DNA of 30,098 nt. Source: JANRKF01 sp964519595 (GTDB taxonomy: Bacteria > Pseudomonadota > Alphaproteobacteria > Rickettsiales > SXRF01). How positions within the stretch are numbered: position 1 is the first letter of the stretch; the number at the start of each line of letters is the position of its first letter. The notes beneath the pieces were generated by a model. That model was not told where the DNA came from. It was given only the letters and a program-made list of their open reading frames with translations, and ran no database searches. The stretch covers positions 1 through 30,098 of the forward strand of contig CAZFJN010000024.1 in assembly GCA_964519595.1 (NCBI GenBank), in the 5' to 3' direction. A program made the translations under genes and the position numbers. Positions 23,301-29,072 of the stretch are shown here, one piece after another.

Positions 23301-23361
23301 GTTTGCGCGCCTGGCTGGTAAGCCCTGCTACCCCTGCGAATAATGCTCCGTATAAACTCAT
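20314..23361 (-). CDS. flgE: flagellar hook protein FlgE, enlarged by inserted beta domains
   Basis: FlgE polymerises into the curved hook outside the cell. The N-terminal signature is SLYGALFAGVAGLTSQARKL...SDNVSNVNTVGYKG (residues 2-38). ISGNGFFVV follows at about 87-95. The C-terminal block is ASNVELSTELTDMIVAQRSY...LNVLNDIIR. At 1015 residues it is far longer than typical FlgE (about 400-600). Much of the excess lies in three 'VTVTxTAHGLxxGxxVTI...G.F.VTVVDxNTFTY' domains: a tandem pair centred on His291 and His364, and a third around His646. Such modules are common in phage tail and surface proteins. The ATG has an AGGAGG site. It follows flgD by 75 bases and ends the fliK-flgD-flgE operon. 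Confidence 0.94.
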   Translation of the reverse strand: MSLYGALFAGVAGLTSQARKLGVISDNVSNVNTVGYKGGNALFETLVTSSSASSAYSPGGVIGASRQLVSKQGLLQATDSATDIAISGNGFFVVNQDSDGGGQVFYTRSGSFRADSLGNYRNASGFYLMAWPLDRNGLLPGESGNTTYTTSNANLSSLQVVNVGNLTGSAAATTSVSIGANLNASQTVFPGSAGIVSMDSLSDNNYGIAAKDIIVPGGLNSVARGDKLVITTGGGLEFTYRYGGFTHSRDVTDASDSDSGLSLLTGSTTLGTNPFEFTADSNVITVNHTAHGLEDGAVVTLSGNTSDIAGIDSSEFNGDFVITVVDDNSYTIETATSAEATTLGTTPLSVTNGSATVTVTQTAHGLTSGQQVTIDGLSAAIGGISVANLEGTFTVTVVDANTFTYTAGGSATSTTTGGTGATSLTATGGGASIVSVTRPFAGNILDASNTETRFLATTGTSGFTVAALSFTITTTATGTVTFTYTAASPDVRQKQFNNLTNLAAAIDEVAGLSARVVDGQLYVGPTDATAAITFENGSVVGTSGPPVQAGIDWIRELGLENISAGSDRFSSMEGLYNLATADAGISASIENPLGESTLSINVDDPLDTITFADSPTAAALTAFTSATPITTTSGSSIITVTHPAAHGFSTGDFVTLDTSAWAATVNGYNGLDESELDGRFEITVTGATTYTIDLGSSAVATSTGTTGDSDLVVTPHNNLGSLIAELGLVDSLNGDTYTPQETDAFGPAYSPIDTDINMASGNISPQFSRPIRVYDAQGGGHDLNVAFLKTDENTWAIEVYAVPDSDVSSSLPDGLVAYGNVTFNGDGTLRSVDNTLSEEIDITWTNGAAASSVTFDWGTAGQPFGTTGATTFGEADGLSQFNAAYKVAFANQNGAPVGELTGVSITELGVIVASYSNGETQDLFKIPIAAFANPDQLESNSGNVFEQSADSGEFNLQQAGTSGVGKIASSSLEASNVELSTELTDMIVAQRSYQANAKVISTSDNMLNVLNDIIR
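21232..21489 (-). repeat. third HGL-type beta module inside flgE
   Basis: Residues about 625-710 of FlgE contain IITVTHPAAHGFSTGDFVTL, then LDGRFEITVTGATTYTIDLG. This is the same layout as the tandem pair upstream but more diverged, with HGF instead of HGL and a longer loop between the halves. Confidence 0.7.
22102..22533 (-). repeat. tandem pair of HGL-type beta modules inside flgE
   Basis: Two modules 73 residues apart (histidines of the HGL motif at residues 291 and 364) share NHTAHGLEDGAVVTL/TQTAHGLTSGQQVTI and FVITVVDDNSYTI/FTVTVVDANTFTY. The similarity persists in DNA: GTGCCAAGAGT occurs at the boundary of each unit. This indicates a tandem duplication. Confidence 0.8.
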
Positions 23362-23436
23362 TTTATCCTCCTGTTTTAGCTATTTTTCAGCTATTTTTTC
23401 TTAAAACACTTCTCAGATACTTCAGATATTCTCAGC

Positions 23437-24120
23437 TTAGCCTCTCACCGAAATCACCTTATCGAGCGGAACGAGAATATCACCAAGCGCCAGATAATTA
23501 ATTCCCTCTAATGTCTCAACTGAAGTAACGCGGCCAAAGCTGGAAGTGTTGGAAGGAACAATTTTTCCCAGCTCGTCTTTGGCTCTTACTGAAATTTGAT
23601 AAACTCCTTCCGCTACTCTTTCTCCATAGTTGTTTCTTCCGTTCCAATTGAATGTATTACGTCCAGCAAGAGTTGTGCCATCTCCTTCATAAACAACATT
23701 TCCAGTCGGATCAGTAATGGTTAGTTTGCTTTCCTTAGCAGCAGAAGCAAGGCTGTAAACAAAGGTCGCCTGCCCGCCATTAAGGTAGCCTAAATTACCC
23801 GGAGCTTCGATGGATTTTCCGATATAGGAAACCATGTCGGAAGTTTGCGACTGAATGAATGACGCCATTAATTTTTCGAGATTTTTATTCGTGTTTATCT
23901 GTTGCTCAACTTGGCTTAAAGAAGCTATTTGCTGAGTTATCTGATCAGTTTCCAGAGGTTTTGTCGGATCCTGATTCTGTAGCTGCACGGTCAGCAATTT
24001 GATAAAATCCTGCGTGTTGTTAAACAGAGCGGTTGCGGCGTTGTCAGCATCGCTTTTTGATGCCTTGCCGGCTTTGGTGAAATTATTGATATTGTCAGTT
24101 GCGCTGGCGTCGAGAATCAT
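23437..24120 (-). CDS. flgD: flagellar hook assembly (capping) protein FlgD
   Basis: FlgD caps the growing hook and guides FlgE insertion. In 227 residues, the N-terminal block FNNTQDFIKLLTVQLQNQDP (residues 33-52) and TDQITQQIASLSQVEQQINT are diagnostic. The middle and C-terminal part contain the FlgD Ig-like/Tudor domains, with FNWNGRNNYGERVAEGVYQI as the key motif. It starts nine bases after fliK and has a normal ribosome-binding site. It is co-transcribed with fliK and flgE. Confidence 0.95.
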   Translation of the reverse strand: MILDASATDNINNFTKAGKASKSDADNAATALFNNTQDFIKLLTVQLQNQDPTKPLETDQITQQIASLSQVEQQINTNKNLEKLMASFIQSQTSDMVSYIGKSIEAPGNLGYLNGGQATFVYSLASAAKESKLTITDPTGNVVYEGDGTTLAGRNTFNWNGRNNYGERVAEGVYQISVRAKDELGKIVPSNTSSFGRVTSVETLEGINYLALGDILVPLDKVISVRG

Positions 24121-24129
24121 GGTGATCTC

Positions 24130-26001
24130 CTAAATTTTTATGTCTAAACCGTCATTGATATTCACAGCATAATTACGAGAAACAACCGCAGACAGCTTGG
24201 CGATTTCATCTTCTTCGACTAGTGGTGAGGAATATTCCGGTAATTTCTGTGCCGCATATTGCTGTCTGGTTTCCTGTTGTTGTTGCTGTTGCTGGTTGCC
24301 GCCTTGCAGATTAAAGCTCATCGAGCCGGAATCCATTTTTATTCCGGCATCGGCTAAGGCTCGTTCAAGTCCGGCGGCATCACGCTGCAGCAGATTGAGA
24401 GTGTTTTTATTATCAGCAACCACCACCACGCCGCTGGCTTTACCATCAGCGCTTAAATCTAGTGAAATACGCAATTTGCCAAGCTCTGCCGGATCAAGCT
24501 GAATATGTATAGTGCTTGATCCTTCCTTCACTGCGGTTTTGATATTAAAGACCACTTGCTCAGCAAGCGGCGGACGATTTGTTTCGTTTAATAATTTTGA
24601 AAATTTCAGCGAATTATCAGCAGAGATTTTTGCTAAATTTCCAGCAGAAGCAGTTGCGCCAGGAGAAATATTGCTGCCATAGCCGCCCTGCTGGCTGTTG
24701 CCGTTGCCGCTATTGCCATGAGATAAATCCCCCTCCCCGCCTTGACCGCCTTCAGAAATCGCCGCGATTGCCTGAGCAGTTTGCGCGGCAACGGCAGGGG
24801 CTGTAACAGCTGCGGCCGGCTGAGTTGATGTTACTATATTAGCAGTCGGCAAATAATTCTCAGCATTTTTGCTGTTTGTAGAAAAAATCTGATTATTGTC
24901 AGCAGGCAAATTTTTATTCGCAGAATCAATTAAAGAACTGGCAACTTCAGTATCAGCATTTTTCAATTGTGCAATTGGCAGAACAGACGCTTCCGACACA
25001 GCAGTAATTGCCGAATTTTCAACGGTTGAAGATAAGGACGCCGCTAAGGAGCGTAAATCACCAAGCCAGCCGGCAAGAGCGCGTAAATCAGCTGCAACAG
25101 CGCCTTTATCAAAGGCAGAGAAATCAGCAGCGATTGCTGACACGCTGCCTACAGCAATGTCGATTTTCGTCGCGCAGAAAGTACATTGCGCGGAATCAAG
25201 GCTGAAGCCGGAAGTTGTTGCTGAATCAAGAAAATCACTAAAAGCTGAAAAAACTCCACGCAAAGAATCACGCGCATCATCTGGAATATATTCTCCGGAA
25301 GAAACTGCCGCCAGCAATTGTTTAAATCCGGCAGATAAATCACCGCCCTGCTCGTAGCCAGGAAAATATTGCCCCTCGGCAGAAATTGTAATTGTTGTCA
25401 CTTTAAAAGTGCTAATCTGCACAGCTCCGCCTAAGCCTAAAGAAGAAGCTAAAGCAGCGAGCAAATCACTTAGATCATTAAGTTTAGCGCGGATTTTTTG
25501 TGAAAGAGATTCTATTTCATCAGATGATTTATCTGTGTTTTTTTTCTCCGCAGAAGAACGTATTATAACTGATTTTGAATTTGCTTTTGTATTAGCTGCG
25601 ACAATATCTGCCGAGCGCCGTAAATCTGAACCATCGCTGCGCGTTGAATCTTCCCGCTCGCGATAATTATTTCGCGCCGGAATCTCGCGCTTTGCCTCAA
25701 TAGCAGAAGGCGGAGCTTTCGAATAATCAACTTCATCACTTGCAAAGCCGCGCAATACTTTACTATCATCACTATCGCCGCTATCGCTGCGCTGTGCATC
25801 AATTCCTGGCAAAGGAGAAGCAGAACCATCATCGCTATAGAGAAGATCAACTAATGACTGACCGCCGGAAGCACTGTCAAGGCCGGAAGAAGCTCCGCCG
25901 CCATTTAACAGCTCAAGAAACACTCCGCCATCACTGCGGTTGGTTTTGCCATTTTGCACTGCTGAAATTAAAACAGCAGCGGAAGGAGAAATAAGCGGCA
26001 T
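24130..26001 (-). CDS. fliK: flagellar hook-length control protein FliK
   Basis: FliK is the exported ruler that sets hook length and switches export specificity. The 623-residue protein has a poorly conserved, Ser/Ala/Asp-rich N-terminal region as usual. The C-terminal hook-length control domain lies at about residues 470-565: STIHIQLDPAELGKLRISLD followed by LNLLQRDAAGLERALADAGI. A Gln run (QQQQQQQ, near 573) and a short tail follow. The ATG is preceded by GAGGATT. The family call depends on the C-terminal domain and the position before flgD-flgE. The protein is longer than E. coli FliK (375), which might relate to the longer FlgE. Tandem sigma-54 type promoters lie upstream. Confidence 0.9.
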   Translation of the reverse strand: MPLISPSAAVLISAVQNGKTNRSDGGVFLELLNGGGASSGLDSASGGQSLVDLLYSDDGSASPLPGIDAQRSDSGDSDDSKVLRGFASDEVDYSKAPPSAIEAKREIPARNNYREREDSTRSDGSDLRRSADIVAANTKANSKSVIIRSSAEKKNTDKSSDEIESLSQKIRAKLNDLSDLLAALASSLGLGGAVQISTFKVTTITISAEGQYFPGYEQGGDLSAGFKQLLAAVSSGEYIPDDARDSLRGVFSAFSDFLDSATTSGFSLDSAQCTFCATKIDIAVGSVSAIAADFSAFDKGAVAADLRALAGWLGDLRSLAASLSSTVENSAITAVSEASVLPIAQLKNADTEVASSLIDSANKNLPADNNQIFSTNSKNAENYLPTANIVTSTQPAAAVTAPAVAAQTAQAIAAISEGGQGGEGDLSHGNSGNGNSQQGGYGSNISPGATASAGNLAKISADNSLKFSKLLNETNRPPLAEQVVFNIKTAVKEGSSTIHIQLDPAELGKLRISLDLSADGKASGVVVVADNKNTLNLLQRDAAGLERALADAGIKMDSGSMSFNLQGGNQQQQQQQETRQQYAAQKLPEYSSPLVEEDEIAKLSAVVSRNYAVNINDGLDIKI

Positions 26002-26017
26002 AAATCCTCATTTGCAA

Positions 26018-26056
26018 CATAAGTCTTGTAGCTATGAAAAGCTGCATAGACTTATG
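26018..26056 (-). other. hairpin in the fliK leader
   Basis: An inverted repeat CATAAGTC/GACTTATG (26018-26025/26049-26056) with an inner stem CTATG/CATAG (32-36/45-49) lies just after the predicted sigma-54 start point and ends about 17 bases before the fliK start codon. It could affect mRNA stability or translation initiation of fliK. Confidence 0.5.
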
Positions 26057-26059
26057 CAT

Positions 26060-26075
26060 TGCAAATGTCGTGCCA
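26060..26075 (-). promoter_or_regulatory. sigma-54 promoter of fliK-flgD-flgE
   Basis: The minus strand reads TGGCACGACATTTGCA, a full match to the -24/-12 consensus TGGCACG-N4-TTGCA, with ten bases between GG and GC. The start point would be near 26049, giving a leader of about 48 bases before fliK. Flagellar operons under sigma-54 are known from Caulobacter and other bacteria. Confidence 0.85.
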
Positions 26076-26079
26076 AATT

Positions 26080-26095
26080 TGCAAATGTCGTGCAA
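26080..26095 (-). promoter_or_regulatory. second, degenerate sigma-54 site in tandem
   Basis: TTGCACGACATTTGCA lies exactly 20 bases upstream of the perfect site and differs in that the first G of the -24 GG is T. The 15-base identity between the copies indicates a tandem duplication. The changed -24 element would weaken promoter function but may still bind the polymerase. Confidence 0.55.
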
Positions 26096-26117
26096 GGTTT
26101 AATAAGGAGAGACGTTC

Positions 26118-26609
26118 TCAAGCGGAAAGAATAATGCTGCTACTGAATAATTGCTGCTGACCTTCTGCATTTTGAGCATCATCATTGATAATCTGCACGG
26201 CAGACGGCGAGGAAGCGGCCTGCTCAGCCAGAGATTTTTCATCTACGGCGACCCAGGCATCACGCATTTGTTTAAGATCAGCAATTACTTCATCACAAAC
26301 CTCAAGGCTGTTAGTGCGATGAATGGAAAAAATCCGGCTTTCTACAGTTGAATAAAAACTAAACAGAATTCCGGCTATTTCCTTGCCATTTTCAAAATCA
26401 AGACAACCTTGAAGACCATTGATTATTTCAGACGCTTTAATAAGAAGATTATATCTATCTTCTATCCGCCGCTGGCTGATTGCCTCTTTTGCCTGCTGAA
26501 CAAGGCGAATCACGCCATCGTAAAGCATGATGATCTGCTGCGTTTTAGCAACTGTCTGCGTTGCCGCCGCATAAGCCTGATATTTATTTTTGTGTGTGTT
26601 CGCTATCAT
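26118..26609 (-). CDS. fliS: flagellar protein export chaperone FliS
   Basis: FliS binds the C-terminus of flagellin in the cytoplasm and prevents early polymerisation. In 163 residues, the signature KYQAYAAATQTVAKTQQIIMLYDGVIRLVQQAKEA is split here as KNKYQAYAAATQTVAKTQQI (residues 7-26) and MLYDGVIRLVQQA. FENGKEIAGILFSFYSTVES and a helical C-terminal part with VIADLKQMRDAWVAV follow. The last 30 residues are a Gln/Ser-rich extension. It follows fliD with a 135-base gap that contains three hairpins, and precedes fliK in the same direction. Confidence 0.92.
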   Translation of the reverse strand: MIANTHKNKYQAYAAATQTVAKTQQIIMLYDGVIRLVQQAKEAISQRRIEDRYNLLIKASEIINGLQGCLDFENGKEIAGILFSFYSTVESRIFSIHRTNSLEVCDEVIADLKQMRDAWVAVDEKSLAEQAASSPSAVQIINDDAQNAEGQQQLFSSSIILSA

Positions 26610-26653
26610 AAGATCACTATGTCACAATAATCTTAAAAAAATTATAATATTTT

Positions 26654-26742
26654 GCAATCATCCTGCGGATGATTGCGTTACGCGCCACAAGGCGCGGCGC
26701 TCATTCGCGCTTCCATTTTGCGATATAGTGATCGCAAAATGG
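26654..26742 (-). repeat. composite multi-hairpin repeat, copy 2, between fliD and fliS
   Basis: Three perfect stems: GCAATCATCC/GGATGATTGC (26654-26663/26667-26676), CGCGCC/GGCGCG (26681-26686/26691-26696) and CCATTTTGCGAT/ATCGCAAAATGG (26713-26724/26731-26742). The last begins three bases after the fliD stop. Read on the minus strand, the GC-rich hairpin followed by a GCAATC...GATTGC hairpin parallels the copy at 303-416. It may end or process the fliD transcript before fliS. Confidence 0.65.
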
Positions 26743-26744
26743 TA

Positions 26745-28538
26745 TTAGCTACTATAACGTGTTTGATTACTGGCATCAATTGAAGCCAGTAAATTATTCA
26801 CTCGCGAAATAGCCTGCTCAAGAGCGGCAAATTTATCAAGCAATTGCTGGCGGAAACGTTCAACCTGCTCATCTATTCTGGCGATCTGCTCTTCAAGACG
26901 CGTATTTGCTTCTTCAATGGAATCAAGCTCAGAAGCCAGACTTCCTTCATCATCAAGCACACCATCAGCAATATTAAATATCTTATCTGCCAGACCTTGC
27001 GTTGCGGTAACGGAAATAGTCGCCGAACTTGTCGCCGCATAAATCAGATGCAAACCTTCCAGAACCGTTCCATCTTCGCCAATTAAATTATAACCAAGCA
27101 CATCTCCGGTTGAGTTATCTTCAATTGCCGCAACATCCAGATCAATAGTTACCGGACCGCTACCATTATTATAAGTTGCCGTTGCAGAAGGAGTAGCGCC
27201 GCCTGTGAAGGTAATAGTAAAGGCTGAAATATCCAGCGCATTAGTTCTAGAAAACACGCGCAGATTTGGATTGCTGGTTTCAAGATCAAATTCAAAAACT
27301 CTGCGAAAAGCCTCAAAATCATCTGCCAGCTCGGAATCAAGATTTCCTTCATTCAAATCCAATATATTTCTTACCAGCGGATTGTCAGCGCTTTCCGGTA
27401 AATCGGCAAAAGTAACTCCTACATCTGACAAACGACTCGGATCACCGGAAGTAAGCCCGGAAACAATCTGCGCCAATGTTGAGGTTATACTGCTTACAGT
27501 GTTGCGGAAAGTTGCATTGTTAGAAAGCACCGCATCATCAACATATTGTCCGTCATCGCCCAGCTCAATCTGTTTTGCCGAGAAAATACGCAGATCATTG
27601 TACGCATTGATAAAATTTATAATGCCATTTTTTACGATTGAAGTATCAGCGGCAACAGTCGCCGTAAGAGTCGTAAGAGCCGGAGTTTCCTGTTTAAGAT
27701 TAAAGGTAACTCCGCTAAAAACATCGCTGATTGAATTGCTCTGCCTGGTAATTTCAACTCCGTTTATGGTAAAAACAGCATCGCTTGCAGTCTGACGATC
27801 TGCAAATACAAAGCTGTTAAAAACCGCAGAACCAGCAGTTACAAACGTTCCGGAATTCAGATCAAAATCCGCATCAGTTCCTGTGTCATTGGCGGTAAAT
27901 GCAAGCTGATAAACACCATCTGAAACCTTGATAACGCTAGTAGTAAAGCCAAGATCATCAAGGTTAGCGTTAAACTTAGCAGCAACTTCATTCAGCGTAT
28001 CGCCAGTTTCCAGAGTTATGTTCACGCCGTTTATAGTTACCGTTCCGGCTGTCCAGCGATTAGCGGTGGCAGAAGCAGTCACAAATGCCGTATCTGCATC
28101 AGTTATTGTTATATCAACAGTACCCTGCTGCTTGGCAGCTGCTATGCTGTCGATTTCACTGATATTGTAAGTAGTCGGCGTAACTCCCGGCGAGCTGCTT
28201 ACAGTTAAATAATTACTCGCATCAACGCTGGTATTGGAAATAACCGTAACAGAAGTATATGCAAAGGCGTTTTGCGCCTGGTTTCCCACGCCGGGGGGGT
28301 TACGCAGGAAACCAGCCGCATCTTTTACTGACGAAAGCAGCGTTCTGAATTCTGCCAGAGCGTCAGTTTTTTTACCGTTTATTGTTACCTTATCTTCAAG
28401 GCTTACCGCCGGCAGGCGCTTAGCCTCAGTCAAGCCGTCAATCAAGCCTTCCGTATCAAGTCCTGAACCACCTACTCCGCCAAGAACAGTCTTGCCGCCG
28501 GAAGTAAAAAAATTGCCAAGCTGTATTGAAGTAACCAT
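26745..28538 (-). CDS. fliD: flagellar filament cap protein FliD
   Basis: FliD (HAP2) caps the filament and promotes flagellin assembly. The 597-residue protein has the FliD N-terminal domain (GGSGLDTEGLIDGLTEAKR, residues 23-41, followed by a coiled coil). The middle region has the flagellin-like hook IN motif (VTINGVNITLETGDTLNEVA), and the FliD C-terminal domain ends in a coiled coil at about 550-597 (RLEEQIARIDEQVERFRQQL). A sigma-54 type promoter lies 47-62 bases upstream of the ATG. A G7 run and a GGTTTCC/GGAAACC palindrome occur in the coding DNA near residue 80, but the encoded FLRNPPGVGN looks normal for the family. Confidence 0.94.
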   Translation of the reverse strand: MVTSIQLGNFFTSGGKTVLGGVGGSGLDTEGLIDGLTEAKRLPAVSLEDKVTINGKKTDALAEFRTLLSSVKDAAGFLRNPPGVGNQAQNAFAYTSVTVISNTSVDASNYLTVSSSPGVTPTTYNISEIDSIAAAKQQGTVDITITDADTAFVTASATANRWTAGTVTINGVNITLETGDTLNEVAAKFNANLDDLGFTTSVIKVSDGVYQLAFTANDTGTDADFDLNSGTFVTAGSAVFNSFVFADRQTASDAVFTINGVEITRQSNSISDVFSGVTFNLKQETPALTTLTATVAADTSIVKNGIINFINAYNDLRIFSAKQIELGDDGQYVDDAVLSNNATFRNTVSSITSTLAQIVSGLTSGDPSRLSDVGVTFADLPESADNPLVRNILDLNEGNLDSELADDFEAFRRVFEFDLETSNPNLRVFSRTNALDISAFTITFTGGATPSATATYNNGSGPVTIDLDVAAIEDNSTGDVLGYNLIGEDGTVLEGLHLIYAATSSATISVTATQGLADKIFNIADGVLDDEGSLASELDSIEEANTRLEEQIARIDEQVERFRQQLLDKFAALEQAISRVNNLLASIDASNQTRYSS

Positions 28539-28584
28539 AAAACATCTGCCCTAGAGCATATTTGATTAAATGCTCCAAATTATT

Positions 28585-28600
28585 TGCAATATTCATGCCA
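28585..28600 (-). promoter_or_regulatory. sigma-54 promoter of fliD
   Basis: The minus strand reads TGGCATGAATATTGCA, matching TGGCACG-N4-TTGCA with one change, and has GG and GC ten bases apart. Transcription would begin near 28574, about 36 bases before the fliD ATG. A 16-base palindrome sits two bases upstream. Confidence 0.75.
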
Positions 28601-28602
28601 CA

Positions 28603-28618
28603 GATACAGCGCTGTATC
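28603..28618. promoter_or_regulatory. 16-bp perfect palindrome next to the fliD promoter
   Basis: GATACAGCGCTGTATC is fully symmetric and lies between the flaG stop and the -24 box of the fliD promoter. It may be a dimeric regulator site or a loop-less hairpin at the end of the flaG transcript. No T run follows it. Confidence 0.5.
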
Positions 28619-28642
28619 AGATATTTTTAAGCAGTTAAGTGC

Positions 28643-29005
28643 TTAAGCGCTTATATTCAGCAACGACTTGCCACCGCCATTAGCCGCACTTGCCAATCTG
28701 AGCAAATTCGGCTCTGGTATATAGACAACCTTACCGCTATTTGCATCACGAAAGCGAGTCACCACCTGCCCGGTCGCATCTTTAAACATGGTAAAAGATT
28801 GACTGCCAAGTGGCTGAGGTGCATTGCGCGCCGCCTGCCGTAAATTTTCCATACGCACAGCTTCGGCACTTTGTGCATCAAAGCCGATATCTCCTCCTCC
28901 GATAACCGGAAGAGATGGAGCATTTGAGCGCACAGGCAAAACAGGCTGCGAAGCCGCTTGCGGCACTTTTATCGTTACTGGTTTTATGTTTCCTAAAGCT
29001 TCCAT
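28643..29005 (-). CDS. FlaG-like flagellar protein
   Basis: A 120-residue protein with a disordered, Pro/Ala-rich first half. The C-terminal motif is SFTMFKDATGQVVTRFRDANSGKVVYIPEPNLLRLA. This matches the FlaG pattern (F..d..tg..vv...D..tGevi.qIP....l), a small protein often encoded between flagellin and fliD and linked to filament length control. The start ATG has a strong AAAGGAGG site. The position flagellin-this gene-fliD-fliS supports the call. The family match is by eye and moderately sure. Confidence 0.75.
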   Translation of the reverse strand: MEALGNIKPVTIKVPQAASQPVLPVRSNAPSLPVIGGGDIGFDAQSAEAVRMENLRQAARNAPQPLGSQSFTMFKDATGQVVTRFRDANSGKVVYIPEPNLLRLASAANGGGKSLLNISA

Positions 29006-29025
29006 AGCGTCCTCCTTTGGGACTC

Positions 29026-29051
29026 TCCGGAGCGGTTTTAGCCGCTCCGGA
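29026..29051 (-). terminator. hairpin between flagellin and flaG
   Basis: A perfect 10-bp stem TCCGGAGCGG/CCGCTCCGGA with the loop CTAAAA (minus strand) lies 21 bases after the flagellin stop. No U-tract follows. It may protect the 3' end of the flagellin mRNA or reduce read-through into flaG rather than end transcription fully. Confidence 0.6.
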
Positions 29052-29072
29052 AATTACCCGTTAGGTCACTAA

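Noticed and set aside
27205..27795. 196-residue plus-strand frame inside fliD
   Set aside because: It is a shadow of the fliD reading frame, with no start signal and low-complexity composition.
28278..28315. Palindrome CTGGTTTCC/GGAAACCAG with a G7 run in fliD, as an inserted repeat
   Set aside because: The encoded FLRNPPGVGN fits FliD relatives as I remember them, so this is more likely ordinary coding sequence than an insertion.
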